Positions 19,772-28,887 of a stretch of DNA of 64,000 nucleotides are shown in pieces. The notes under the pieces are model-generated. The model was given only the letters and a program-made list of their open reading frames with translations, searched no databases and was not told the origin of the DNA. Source of the stretch: Geminicoccus harenae (GTDB lineage Bacteria > Pseudomonadota > Alphaproteobacteria > Geminicoccales > Geminicoccaceae); NCBI RefSeq assembly GCF_019800005.1, contig NZ_JABGCL010000024.1, forward strand, positions 1 through 64,000, given 5' to 3'. Position numbers and translations under genes: made by a program. Within the stretch, counting starts at the first letter, position 1. Every line of letters starts with the position of its first letter.

Positions 19772-21676
19772 TCAGAATGCCTGCCCGATGCTCACATAGA
19801 TCTGGTAGTCATCGTCGATGCCCTCGCGGCGATCCAGCGGCACGGCCACGTCGAGCCGCACCGGGCCGATCGGCGTGTAGTAGCGGGCACCGATGCCGGC
19901 ACCCAGCCGCAGGTCGCCGCCGGAAAGCGGGGTCGGGTCGGCGAAGGCGGAGCCCGCGTCCAGGAAGGCGACCATGCCGATCGTGTCGGTGAACCGCCAG
20001 CGCAGCTCGGTGTTGAGCTCGACGATCGACAGGCCGCCAATCGGGTCGTCGTCGGCATCGAGCGGGCTGGCCAGCTGGAAGCCGATGCCGCGCACCGACC
20101 CGCCGCCGCCGGCATAGAAGCGCTCGTCCGGCGGGACGTCGTCGATGCTGTCGGCGGTGATCGTGCCGATCGAGCCGCGCAGCGCCAGCACGACGCGCCG
20201 GCTGCGGGTGAGGCTGAAATAGTGGCTGTAGGTGCCGCGTGCCTTCACGAAGGCGGCGCCCGAGCCGAGCGTGTCGAAATAGGGGCTGGCGTTGAGGATC
20301 ATCCGCCCGCCGCGGGTCGGATCGAGGACGTTGTCGGTGGTGTCCCAGTCCAGGCCTGCCGGGATCGAGACCAGGCCGTAGGTCTCGCGCTCGCCGGCCT
20401 GCTCGACATTGGAGAGCCGGTAGGCCACGCCCAGCGTGCCGGTCATCTCGTTGGTGAGCCGCCGCTCGATCGCGGCACCGAGCTGGATCGAGTCGCTGGT
20501 ATAGGCCTCGACGTCCTCGTGCGAGATGGCACCGTCGATCAGCAGGCTCTGCCGGCGGGAAAAGAAGTCCGGCTTGCGGAACTGGCCGCTCAGCACGTAG
20601 CGCTCGGCGGACACGAGGCCGCTCAGGCTGAGCCGTTCGCCGGCACCGAAAAAGTTGCGGTGCTCCCAGGACAGCGACACGCCCGGCCCCTCATCGGTCC
20701 GGTATCTGGCACCCGCGGCGATCGAGCGCTGGGCCCGCTGGGTCGCCTCGAAGGTGACCGGCAGCCGCCCGGTGGCGTCGAGCTGGTTCGGGGTCACCAC
20801 CTGGACGGTCGCGAACAGTCCGGTGTCGATCAGCTCGCGTCGCGACTCCTCCAGCACGGCCGGGGTGAAGGGCTCGTTCTCGTGCACGGTGAGCCGGGCG
20901 CGCAGGAAACGCTCGTCGATGCCCTCGATGCCGGTGAGCGTGATCTCGCCGAACCGGGCGACCGGGCCGACATCGACCACGAAGGTCACGTTCAGGGTCG
21001 CTTCGCTCTGGTCGAGCTCGGCCCGGCGCTCCTCGGCGGTGGCGAACGGGTGGCCGCGCTCGCGCAGAAGGCGGACCAGACGCTGCTCGGCATCCAGGAT
21101 CCGCTGGGCATCCACCGGTTCCCCCGCCTCCAGCCCGAGTTCCTGGATCGTGGGCAGGTCCGCCCCGGCCGGCTCCGTACCGACGACCTCGATGCCGAGT
21201 TGGCCCAGATGGTAACGGCGGCCGGGGTCGAGGGTGAAGATCAGCCGGCGGGCAGGGGGCGTTTCCTCGTCGGCTTCGGCCTGGGCTGCCGGTGCGGCGC
21301 CCGCGGCGGGAGCGGGTGCCGCGGCTGCCTCGGGCTCTGCCAGCTCGTCGCGCCACTGCACGGTCCCGTCATAATAGCCCAGGGAGTGCATCGCGCGGGT
21401 GAGGTTGTCGATGTCGCGCCGGGCCCGCTGGGTGAGCACCAGCTCGTCGGGGGGTGGCCGGTCCTCCTCGTTCTTCGCCACCGACGCCTGGTCCAGGAGC
21501 GGGGCCAGCTCGTCGCTGATCGGGCCCTCGAACGTCACCGTGTAGGGGATGCCCGGACCCGTCTCGACGCCCGGCAGGCCTTCCTCGTCCTCGCCGGCAC
21601 AGGCCGCGAGCACCAGCAGCCCGGCCAGGACGAGGCTGCGGCAGAAGCGCCGGCCGATCCCTCGGCAGGCCCTCAC
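19772..21676 (-). CDS. tamA: TamA, outer-membrane BamA-family barrel with an apparent lipobox
   Basis: A 634-residue protein with POTRA-like repeats in the first half and a 16-strand-type barrel from about residue 320, ending YQIYVSIGQAF with a C-terminal Phe. The barrel includes the family FYAGGGGSVRGIGFQ motif. The N-terminus has basic residues, a hydrophobic stretch and LVLAAC at about residue 26, a good lipoprotein cleavage site that is atypical of proteobacterial TamA. The start is GTG at 21676, with an AGGAA ribosome site. It is upstream of tamB, its usual partner. Confidence 0.92.
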   Translation of the reverse strand: MRACRGIGRRFCRSLVLAGLLVLAACAGEDEEGLPGVETGPGIPYTVTFEGPISDELAPLLDQASVAKNEEDRPPPDELVLTQRARRDIDNLTRAMHSLGYYDGTVQWRDELAEPEAAAAPAPAAGAAPAAQAEADEETPPARRLIFTLDPGRRYHLGQLGIEVVGTEPAGADLPTIQELGLEAGEPVDAQRILDAEQRLVRLLRERGHPFATAEERRAELDQSEATLNVTFVVDVGPVARFGEITLTGIEGIDERFLRARLTVHENEPFTPAVLEESRRELIDTGLFATVQVVTPNQLDATGRLPVTFEATQRAQRSIAAGARYRTDEGPGVSLSWEHRNFFGAGERLSLSGLVSAERYVLSGQFRKPDFFSRRQSLLIDGAISHEDVEAYTSDSIQLGAAIERRLTNEMTGTLGVAYRLSNVEQAGERETYGLVSIPAGLDWDTTDNVLDPTRGGRMILNASPYFDTLGSGAAFVKARGTYSHYFSLTRSRRVVLALRGSIGTITADSIDDVPPDERFYAGGGGSVRGIGFQLASPLDADDDPIGGLSIVELNTELRWRFTDTIGMVAFLDAGSAFADPTPLSGGDLRLGAGIGARYYTPIGPVRLDVAVPLDRREGIDDDYQIYVSIGQAF

Positions 21677-22051
21677 GCCGTTCCTGCCGATGGGAGGTGC
21701 TGCCGGTCCAGGACGTGCCGATCCTGCGAAGGGATAATCATAGTATTTCTTGCTTTTGTATCGCTATTTCGACCAGGGCGTGAAGTCGCTGACAGAATAA
21801 ATTCTACTGCCATAAATGCTCATGGGCAGGGCTGTCGGAGTCCGATGGGTGCACGATTTTCCTGGGGCATCAAGGTCCGGCATCGGCAGGGTCGCACGCA
21901 TGGGGAGAACGGGTGGCCGAAGGGTCACAGCGCACCCGTCAGCGGCGGATGTACCGACGCGGACAGTTTCCCGCCGGCCTGCCCATGATCCTGGGGTCGC
22001 GGGGCCGCCACGGCAACGTCATCGCCTCGCCGGACAGCGGGAACGTGCCGT
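21677..22051. other. Gap between tamA and the phosphatase gene
   Basis: The 375 bases hold no convincing gene. The part next to tamA (about 21735-21830) is AT-rich, and on the minus strand it has a TATGAT hexamer at 21742-21737 that could be the tamA -10 box, though no good -35 is seen. The rest, up to the phosphatase stop, shows no strong repeat or T-tailed hairpin. Confidence 0.4.
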
Positions 22052-22861
22052 TCAGGCCTCGCCGGTGCTGGTCTGCAGGTACCAGCGCCGGTCCTCTTCC
22101 AGCCCGACCGCCGTCAGCATCCCGGTCCATACCGCGCCGGTGTCGATGCCGATCCGGTGCCGGCGCTCGACCGGCTGCTGCTCGACCGTGTGGCCGTGCA
22201 CCACGACCTTGGCGAGCTCGCCGTCATGGTTGAGGAAGGGCTCGCGCACCCAGAGCAGATCCTCGACGCTCTGCTGGTCGAGCGGCCGGGTCGGCATGAT
22301 GCCGGCATGGACCATGAAATAGTCGCCGATGGAGAAGCCCAGCTCCAGGCTGCCGAGAAAGCGGCGATGCGCCTCGGGCACCCGCGCGCGCATGGCGGCC
22401 TGCGCCTCGCGGAAGCGGGCGGGCTCGGCCTTGGCGGGATCCATGCGCACCCCGTAGCTGAGCAGGGTCGCGTCGCCGCCATGCTTGTACCAGCTCGGCC
22501 CGTAGGCCGGGTCCTCCAGGAACTCGCGGAGCCACAGATCGTGGTTGCCCAGGAGGTGGATGCCCTCGAACCCGTCCGGCGGGCCGGCGATCAGGTGGTC
22601 GATGACCTCGCGGCTGTCGGTGCCGCGGTCGACATAGTCGCCTAAGTACACGATCCACGGGCGGCAACTGTCGCCGCGGGCGTGGTGGTCGGCCTCGATG
22701 ATCGCTTCCAGCTGCCGCAGGAGGCCCAGGCGGCCATGCACGTCGCCCACCGCATAGACCCGGATGCCGCGCGGCAAGCGTGGCGGCCGCCCGGCCACCG
22801 ATGGCACGGGCGGGCCGACCTCCTCGCGCTCGCGGCTCTTGCGGAACAGCCTTCCAAGCAA
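22052..22861 (-). CDS. Metallophosphatase of the serine/threonine phosphatase (PPP) type
   Basis: This 269-residue protein carries all metal-site motifs of the PPP fold: GDVHGR, GDYVDRGTDS and LLGNHDLW, with further histidines in MVHAGI and VVHGHT. Relatives dephosphorylate proteins or diadenosine polyphosphates; which applies here cannot be read off. TTG at 22861 is the likely start, with a GGAAGG ribosome site about ten bases before it. It is monocistronic and divergent from the outer-membrane barrel gene. Confidence 0.85.
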   Translation of the reverse strand: MLGRLFRKSREREEVGPPVPSVAGRPPRLPRGIRVYAVGDVHGRLGLLRQLEAIIEADHHARGDSCRPWIVYLGDYVDRGTDSREVIDHLIAGPPDGFEGIHLLGNHDLWLREFLEDPAYGPSWYKHGGDATLLSYGVRMDPAKAEPARFREAQAAMRARVPEAHRRFLGSLELGFSIGDYFMVHAGIMPTRPLDQQSVEDLLWVREPFLNHDGELAKVVVHGHTVEQQPVERRHRIGIDTGAVWTGMLTAVGLEEDRRWYLQTSTGEA

Positions 22862-23093
22862 CGCCGCCTACCTTCCCCGCCGTCACCACTGCTTGTTGCC
22901 CGACGGGCACAAATGGCACCTGCCGGGATACCCGGTGGCCCGCGACCGCTATAGACGGCGGCCGGGTCGGTTGTCAGCGCCGTCTTCCGAAGTCTAAACA
23001 ATCTCCGATCGAGATGCACCGGCGGTTGTACCCCGGACGCTTACTGTAATGCACCTCCTGCCGGCATCGGCTGGAGATGATGAAGGGTAGAGG

Positions 23094-24407
23094 ATGGCCC
23101 CGATGCGCTGGACCTTGCTGACCACGACCGCGGCGGGGGCGCTGACCGTGCTTGCCGGCATGGCGTCGGCTCAGGACACCGGTGCGCTCGGTTCGGCGCA
23201 GCAGGCGCTGGACAGTGACTACCAGGTCCAGGGGCAGGAGGTTGATCCGAACGTGCCGGTGCAGGACCGGCCGCGCCCGGACTATGATCCCCTGGGTATC
23301 CGGCGCGGCTCGTTCTTCTTCTTTCCGAGCATCGACACGTCGGTGGCCTTCGACAGCAACGTCAATGCCGAGGAGGATGACGAGAAGAGCGACGTCATTC
23401 TGGGTCTCACCCCCCAGCTCAGCGTGAGGACCGACTGGTCGCGGCATCAGCTGACCGGCAACGTCTATCTGAACGCCGCGAAATATCTCGACCAGGACGA
23501 GAACGACTTCGTCGACTACGGCCTGCGCCTCGGCGGCCGCTACGACGTGTCGCGCGCTGGGGCGTTCCGCGGCAACGTCTCCTACGACCACCTGCATGAA
23601 GGCAAGGACGACGACGACCGGGTCTCGGTCGGCGAGGGCGACGTGGTCGAGTATGATCGCTATATGGCGACCGGTGGCTACTCGCACCGCTTCAACCGGA
23701 TCATGGTCGGCGGCAACCTGATCTACCGCCTCTATGACTGGGATTCGTTCGACGCCGGCGGCGTGACGGTCAACCAGGACTACCGCAACCGCCAGGAATA
23801 TGGCGGCAACCTGCGCCTGAGCTATGCCATCTCGCCTAGGATCGGCCTGTTCACCCAGGCGGACTACCTGTTCTACAACTACGACAATCCGAGCCCGGGC
23901 GGCCGCGACCAGGATTCCGAGAAGTATGGCCTGAGCGTCGGCACGACCGTCGACTTCACCGCGGTGCTGTTCGGCGAGGCGAGCATCGGCTACGTCAAGC
24001 AGGCCTACAAGAGCGACACGTTCGACGACCAGGACGGCGTCTCGGCCGATGTCGGGCTGACCTGGAACGTCACCACCCTGTCGACCCTGCAGCTCGAGGC
24101 GTCGCGCGACTTCCTGCCGTCCAGCTCCGGCGGCTCCTCGCGCCTTGCGACCGACGTGGTCCTGAGCGGCTACCATGAGCTGCTGCGCAACCTGATCCTG
24201 AACGCGCACCTGCGCTACAACAACCAGGACTACAAGGACAGCGACCTGGAGAAGGACATCTACGAGGGCGGGGTCGGCGCTGACTACCTGATCACCCGCA
24301 ACTTCTCCGCCGGTGCCGAGTATATCTACCGGCAGCAGGACTCGAGCGCCCAGGGCGGCGACTACGACAAGCACCTCGTGCTGCTGCGGCTGAGGGCGCA
24401 GATCTGA
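23094..24407 (+). CDS. Outer-membrane beta-barrel protein linked to polysaccharide export
   Basis: A 437-residue protein with a signal peptide ending at ASAQ. A short acidic/proline region is followed by an amphipathic barrel of alternating aromatic and polar strands, and it ends LLRLRAQI. The start of the barrel, FFPSIDTSVAFDSNV, is typical of the putative beta-barrel porin 2 family often encoded beside Wza-like exporters. It probably forms or supports an outer-membrane channel for a surface polysaccharide. ATG 23103 is an in-frame alternative. The next gene, 136 bases on, is a polysaccharide export protein. Confidence 0.75.
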   Translation: MAPMRWTLLTTTAAGALTVLAGMASAQDTGALGSAQQALDSDYQVQGQEVDPNVPVQDRPRPDYDPLGIRRGSFFFFPSIDTSVAFDSNVNAEEDDEKSDVILGLTPQLSVRTDWSRHQLTGNVYLNAAKYLDQDENDFVDYGLRLGGRYDVSRAGAFRGNVSYDHLHEGKDDDDRVSVGEGDVVEYDRYMATGGYSHRFNRIMVGGNLIYRLYDWDSFDAGGVTVNQDYRNRQEYGGNLRLSYAISPRIGLFTQADYLFYNYDNPSPGGRDQDSEKYGLSVGTTVDFTAVLFGEASIGYVKQAYKSDTFDDQDGVSADVGLTWNVTTLSTLQLEASRDFLPSSSGGSSRLATDVVLSGYHELLRNLILNAHLRYNNQDYKDSDLEKDIYEGGVGADYLITRNFSAGAEYIYRQQDSSAQGGDYDKHLVLLRLRAQI

Positions 24408-24418
24408 TGCACCGGAGT

Positions 24419-24441
24419 GCCTGGGGTAAGATGACCCAGGC
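24419..24441. repeat. Intercistronic hairpin between the barrel gene and the export gene
   Basis: GCCTGGG (24419-24425) pairs exactly with CCCAGGC (24435-24441) around a nine-base loop. No T-run follows, so it may be an mRNA-processing or stability element rather than a terminator. Confidence 0.4.
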
Positions 24442-24543
24442 GTTACCGGATCCTTGCCTAACCTCGCAGCTCGACCCCAAGATGGCGGCCGTCCGGGCCG
24501 CTCCTTGGGCCCGTCCGGTCGACAGAAGCTGGGACAATCCGCG

Positions 24544-25143
24544 ATGATGCGTTCGATGACCGCCAAGCTGGCACTGCTGGTGCTGCTGGCCCTTTCTGCC
24601 GTCGGTCTGTCCGCATGTGGTGGCACCACCTCCACACCAGCCGACGTGGTGGGCTCGGCCGAGGCACCCGAGACGCTGCCCACGCCCGAGTACCAGCTCG
24701 GCAGTGGCGACCGCCTGCGCATCATCGTGTTCCGCCACGAGGACCTGTCCGGCGAGTTCCAGCTCGACGGCACCGGGCGGTTCGCGATGCCGCTGGTCGG
24801 CACGATCAACGCCAACGGCCTGACCACCCGGCAGCTCGAGGAAGAGATCCAGAAGGCCTACGAGGAAGGCCAGTACCTGATCTCCCCGCAGGTCAGCGTG
24901 GCGGTGACCAACTTCCGGCCGTTCTACATCACCGGCGAGGTCAACCGGCCGGGCTCCTACGAATATGTCGACGGCATGACGGTCGACCAGGCGATCTCGC
25001 TGGCGGGCGGCTTCGGCTACCGCGCCTCGCGGGACGAGGTGATGCTCAAGCGCGGCGGCTCCGGCGCCCGAGGGGTGATCGTGAGCGGCGATCAGCGGGT
25101 CTCACCCGGCGACATCATCGAGGTCCCGGAACGCTTCTTCTAA
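24544..25143 (+). CDS. Wza-type polysaccharide export lipoprotein
   Basis: A 199-residue lipoprotein with signal sequence and lipobox LSAC at about residue 25. A Poly_export domain begins YQLGSGDRLRIIVF, and a SLBB-like segment contains FYITGEVNRPGSY. This is the short form, without the long C-terminal helix of E. coli Wza. It would sit in the periplasm or outer membrane and guide a polysaccharide outwards, probably with the barrel protein just upstream. ATG 24544 is chosen; 24547 and 24556 are also in frame. No glycosyltransferase or Wzc gene is adjacent. Confidence 0.88.
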   Translation: MMRSMTAKLALLVLLALSAVGLSACGGTTSTPADVVGSAEAPETLPTPEYQLGSGDRLRIIVFRHEDLSGEFQLDGTGRFAMPLVGTINANGLTTRQLEEEIQKAYEEGQYLISPQVSVAVTNFRPFYITGEVNRPGSYEYVDGMTVDQAISLAGGFGYRASRDEVMLKRGGSGARGVIVSGDQRVSPGDIIEVPERFF

Positions 25144-25224
25144 AGCGCCGGCGATCTTCGAGCATCGGCATGGCGGCCGGCCGCAGGAGCGGTCGGCCGT
25201 GGCCGGTTCTCCCGGGCAGGCGTC

Positions 25225-26541
25225 ATGAAGGCCTATCTCGATTCGCTCGCGGCCTACCGGGACCGGCGAATCCTCTTCATCCTCCTGCTGGGCTTCTCCA
25301 GTGGCCTCCCACTGCTCCTGGTCCTGTCCACGCTCAGCGCCCGGCTGCGCGACGCCGGGCTCAGCACCGGCACGATCGGCCTGTTCGCCTATGTGCTGGC
25401 ACCCTACAGCTTCAAGTTCGCCTGGGCGCCGCTCGTGGACCGGCTGCCGCTGCCCGGCCTCACCCGCCTGCTCGGGCGCCGGCGCTCCTGGCTGCTGGTC
25501 ACCCAGGCGGGGCTGATCCTGTCGATCGCACTGCTGGCGATGGCCGACCCGGTCGTGGGCACGGCCGGGTTGGCCATGGCCGCGCTCGCGGTGGCGTTCT
25601 TTTCGGCCAGCCAGGACATCGTGGTGGACGCCTGGCGGGTGGAAGTGCTGCCCGAGGAGAAGCTGGGTGCTGGAGCCGCCGTCGTGGTGATCGGCTACCG
25701 GCTCGGCATGTTCGCGGCGGGTGCCGGTGCCCTGTTCCTGGCCGACCGGATCGGCTGGACCGACACCTATCTCGTGATGGCGCTGCTCGTGCTGGTGGGC
25801 TGCCTGGCGGCACTGCTGGCGCCGGAGCCCGCCGTGGCCCCAGACCCCAACCCGGCCGGACCGGCAGGCGGGTGGCGCAGCTGGATCGAGCAGGGGGTGG
25901 TGGCGCCGTTCGCCGACTTCTTCCAGCGGCGCGGCCTGGCGGTCGCCTGCGTCATCCTCGCCTTCATCTCGCTCTACAAGGCCTCCGACGTCATGCTGAC
26001 GCTGATGGCCAACCCGTTCTATCTCGACCTCGGCTTCACCAAGACCGACATCGCCGAAGTGTCCGGCACGTTCGGCCTGTTCGTCGGCCTGTTCGGCGGG
26101 GTGCTGGGCGGGGCGCTGGCCTTCCGGCTGGGCCTGCTGCCGGCCCTCCTGGTCAGCGGGATCCTGCAGGGCGCCTCCAATCTGGCATTCGCCGCCCTGG
26201 CGGTGACCGGGCCGGTCAAGTGGGCGTTCTACCTGGCCATCCTGGTGGAGAACCTGACCGGCGGGATGGGGACCGCCGTGTTCGTGGCCTACCTGTCCTC
26301 GCTGTGCACGGCCCACTTCACCGCCACGCAATACGCGCTGCTTACCTCCTTCATGCAATTGTTCGCCAAGTTCGCGGTGGTGCCCGCCTCCGGCTTCATC
26401 GCCGAAGCGCTGGGCTGGCCCGGCTTCTTCATCCTGTCCGCCGTGTTCGCCCTGCCGGGCCTGCTGCTGGTGCTCTGGCTGCGTCACCGGGTGGCGGTGG
26501 CCGACCGGGCGCCGCCGGCCCTGCCGGTCAGTTCCGGATGA
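25225..26541 (+). CDS. AmpG-like MFS permease (muropeptide importer family)
   Basis: A 438-residue membrane protein with about 12 hydrophobic segments. The family hallmark GFSSGLPLLLVLSTLSARL is in the first helix, and YSFKFAWAPLVDR follows. AmpG imports GlcNAc-anhydroMurNAc peptides for cell-wall recycling. Further marks are SQDIVVDAWRVE and SSLCTAHFTATQYALLTSF. It lies 81 bases after the export lipoprotein gene on the same strand. Its 3' end overlaps the convergent TPR-SPOR gene by 14 bases. Related MFS carriers of other substrates cannot be excluded. Confidence 0.85.
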   Translation: MKAYLDSLAAYRDRRILFILLLGFSSGLPLLLVLSTLSARLRDAGLSTGTIGLFAYVLAPYSFKFAWAPLVDRLPLPGLTRLLGRRRSWLLVTQAGLILSIALLAMADPVVGTAGLAMAALAVAFFSASQDIVVDAWRVEVLPEEKLGAGAAVVVIGYRLGMFAAGAGALFLADRIGWTDTYLVMALLVLVGCLAALLAPEPAVAPDPNPAGPAGGWRSWIEQGVVAPFADFFQRRGLAVACVILAFISLYKASDVMLTLMANPFYLDLGFTKTDIAEVSGTFGLFVGLFGGVLGGALAFRLGLLPALLVSGILQGASNLAFAALAVTGPVKWAFYLAILVENLTGGMGTAVFVAYLSSLCTAHFTATQYALLTSFMQLFAKFAVVPASGFIAEALGWPGFFILSAVFALPGLLLVLWLRHRVAVADRAPPALPVSSG

Positions 26542-27676
26542 TCACCCGACATTCGCCGCCCGCCTGCTTCAGGCCGCTGCACAGGCGCTCCGCATCGGTG
26601 CGCACCGCATAAGGGCCGACCAGGAGCCGGTAGAACCGGCCGCGTCCGGCGATCTCCACCGAGGTCGTGGGCAGCCGCTCGGCCTGGGCCAGCTCGGCAT
26701 GGCGCTGGCGCAATTCGTCCCAGGCCGCATCCAGATCCGCCTCGCTGCGCAGCGCCATCAACTGCACCGCGAAGCTGCGCTCGCCGCCGCCGGCCGCGGC
26801 CTCACCGCTGCGCTGGCGGGTGGTGGGCGCGGCGGGGATCGCGGCCGGCGCTGCGGCGGGCACCGCCGCCGGTGCCGCGGCCGGCTCCACCGCCGCCAGC
26901 GCTGCCGTCCGCTGCGCCCTGACCGGGGCATCGGGCACCGCGGCTGTGCCGGCCGGCTCGGCGGTACCGTCCAGCTTGGCCACCGTGGCCTGCGGCGGCA
27001 GCTGCGCGGGCAGGGCGCGCAGGCGGGCCTCGGTCGCCCGCATCTGCCGGGTGAGGGGATGGCGGTCGCCCAGGGCACGCTCGACGATGAAGGCGGCGCG
27101 GGCGGCGAGCGCCTGGGCGATCCTGGGGTCGCCCGCGGCCGCTTCGGCGAGCGCCAGGTTGTAGGCGGCGCGCGCCGTGTCGGGATGATCGTTGCCGCGC
27201 ACCTTCTCCACGGCCGCGAGTGCTGCCCGGTGTGCGGTCAGCGCCGCCCTCGCATCGCCCTTGGCGGCCAGCACCAGGCCCAGATTGTTCAGCGTCGTAG
27301 CGGCCGCCAGGGGATCGGGCTCGTCCTGCGCCTGGTCGATCGCCTGGGCACGGCGCAGCAGCCGTTCCGCCTCCCGGAGGTCGCCCTGGCGGCGGAGCGC
27401 TTCGGCCAGATTGTTGAGGTCGAGAGCCAGCTCCGGCGATTGCGGGCCAAAGCGCTGCTCCGACAGCCGCACGGCCTGGCGCAGCGCCGGGATCGCCGCG
27501 TCCAGGTCGCCGCGCCGGTACAGGTCGACACCCTTGAGGTACGCATCGATCAGCGGGTCCTCGGTTGCCCGCGCGGCCGTGACCGTTGACACGGACAGGA
27601 ACGCCATCGTTACCAGGACATGGATGACGCGCCACGTCGAGTGTAGGATGATGGCTACTGCCCTTGGCCTGCGCAC
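26528..27676 (-). CDS. TPR and SPOR-domain envelope protein
   Basis: A signal-peptide-like N-terminus (LVTMAFLSVSTVTAARA) is followed by several tetratricopeptide repeats with NLAEALRRQGD and NLGLVLAAKGD signatures. A long Ala/Pro linker leads to a C-terminal SPOR domain (FAVQLMALRSEADLDAAW, FYRLLVGPY). SPOR domains bind denuded peptidoglycan at division sites. The start is uncertain: GTG 27676 has GGGAG nine bases before it, TTG 27694 is further out, and ATG 27607 would shorten the signal peptide. It is divergent from the TPR-SH3 gene, only about 40 bases apart. Confidence 0.75.
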   Translation of the reverse strand: MRRPRAVAIILHSTWRVIHVLVTMAFLSVSTVTAARATEDPLIDAYLKGVDLYRRGDLDAAIPALRQAVRLSEQRFGPQSPELALDLNNLAEALRRQGDLREAERLLRRAQAIDQAQDEPDPLAAATTLNNLGLVLAAKGDARAALTAHRAALAAVEKVRGNDHPDTARAAYNLALAEAAAGDPRIAQALAARAAFIVERALGDRHPLTRQMRATEARLRALPAQLPPQATVAKLDGTAEPAGTAAVPDAPVRAQRTAALAAVEPAAAPAAVPAAAPAAIPAAPTTRQRSGEAAAGGGERSFAVQLMALRSEADLDAAWDELRQRHAELAQAERLPTTSVEIAGRGRFYRLLVGPYAVRTDAERLCSGLKQAGGECRVIIRN

Positions 27677-27717
27677 CAACAGGAACTCCCGCAAGACATG
27701 TCGACGGACGATCGCTC

Positions 27718-28887
27718 GTGCCCTCCAAGAGTCTAGCCCGGATCGGCCGCGATATCAGCCTAGCCTTCGTGACTGCCGCAGCACTCGGCACGTCCGTCAC
27801 GATGGCGGCGGAAGGGTCGGCCGAAGCCTGCCGGACGGAGGTCCGCCACCCGGGCTTCCGGATCGATGCCTGCACCGACGCGCTCGTCCCCCTGCCGCCC
27901 GACGACCGCGCCACCCGCGCCGAGTTCCTGCGCTACCGTGCCCTGGCCCGCCGGGCGGTCGGTGCGGTGGACGAGGCGCTGGTGGACCTGGACGAGGCGA
28001 TCGGGCTGCAGCCGGACCATGCCGGCGCCTGGCTGATCCGGGCCGCGATCCGGGCCGATCTCGGCCGAATCGATGCGGCGCTGCGCGATGTGGAGGAGGC
28101 GCAGGCCCTGAGCCCCCGCTCGCCGCAGGTCTGGCGCCGCAAGGGTGTCCTGCTCGACCAGAAGGGCGAGTTCGACCAGGCCTATGCCGCGCTCAACCGC
28201 GCCCTCGAGCTGGACCCGCGCTATGCGGAGGCCTTCTTCGACCGTGGCGACCTCCTGCGCCGCGAGGGCTATCTCGCCGAGGCCACCGTCGACCTCACCA
28301 CGGCGATCGAGCTGGCGCCGAAGATGGCCGCGGCATGGAACGCCCGCGGCAGTGCCTGGGCCAACCTGGACGACGACAAGCGCGCCCTGTCCGACTTCGA
28401 CCAGGCGATCCGGCTCCGACCCGACTTCGCGGCGGCCTATGTCAACCGCGCTTCGATCCGCTGGCGGCTGAACGACACGGAGAATGCGCTGGCCGACTAT
28501 GGCCGGGCGATCGAGCTGGAGCCCACCAACATCGACGCCTGGCTCAACCGCAGCCGCGCCTTCGAGGCGCTCGGGCGGACGGAGGAGGCCCGGCACGACC
28601 TGGACATGGCCACGGCACTGGGGGCCAGGCGCCGCAGCGCCCAGGCCGACTCCGACCGGACCGCCGCCGCGAGCGAGGAGGGCTTTGCCCGGGAAGGGGC
28701 CTTCTACGTGACCACCAGGGCGGTCAACTACCGGGTCGGCCCTAATACCCGCTCGAACCGGCTGGGCAGCCTGAACAGCGGCGAGCGGGTGCAGGTGGTG
28801 GGCCAGCGCGACGGCTGGCTGGAGGTGGTGATCCCGGACGGCGGCCAGGGCTATATCTGGCACGAGTTCCTGGAACTGGAACGGTGA
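27718..28887 (+). CDS. TPR protein with C-terminal bacterial SH3 domain
   Basis: A secreted protein of about 389 residues. A signal-like segment ends near VTMAAEG, and five or six TPR units follow (ALVDLDEAIGLQPD, ALNRALELDPR, DFDQAIRLRPD). After a linker comes an SH3b domain (VNYRVGPNTRSNRLGSL, WLEVVIPDGGQGYIWHEF). SH3b domains usually bind cell-wall peptides. GTG 27718 is chosen; TTG 27664 is an alternative. Its stop overlaps the GTG of the SDR gene. The divergent neighbour is also a TPR protein with a wall-binding domain, so the pair may act in the same envelope process. Confidence 0.75.
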   Translation: MPSKSLARIGRDISLAFVTAAALGTSVTMAAEGSAEACRTEVRHPGFRIDACTDALVPLPPDDRATRAEFLRYRALARRAVGAVDEALVDLDEAIGLQPDHAGAWLIRAAIRADLGRIDAALRDVEEAQALSPRSPQVWRRKGVLLDQKGEFDQAYAALNRALELDPRYAEAFFDRGDLLRREGYLAEATVDLTTAIELAPKMAAAWNARGSAWANLDDDKRALSDFDQAIRLRPDFAAAYVNRASIRWRLNDTENALADYGRAIELEPTNIDAWLNRSRAFEALGRTEEARHDLDMATALGARRRSAQADSDRTAAASEEGFAREGAFYVTTRAVNYRVGPNTRSNRLGSLNSGERVQVVGQRDGWLEVVIPDGGQGYIWHEFLELER

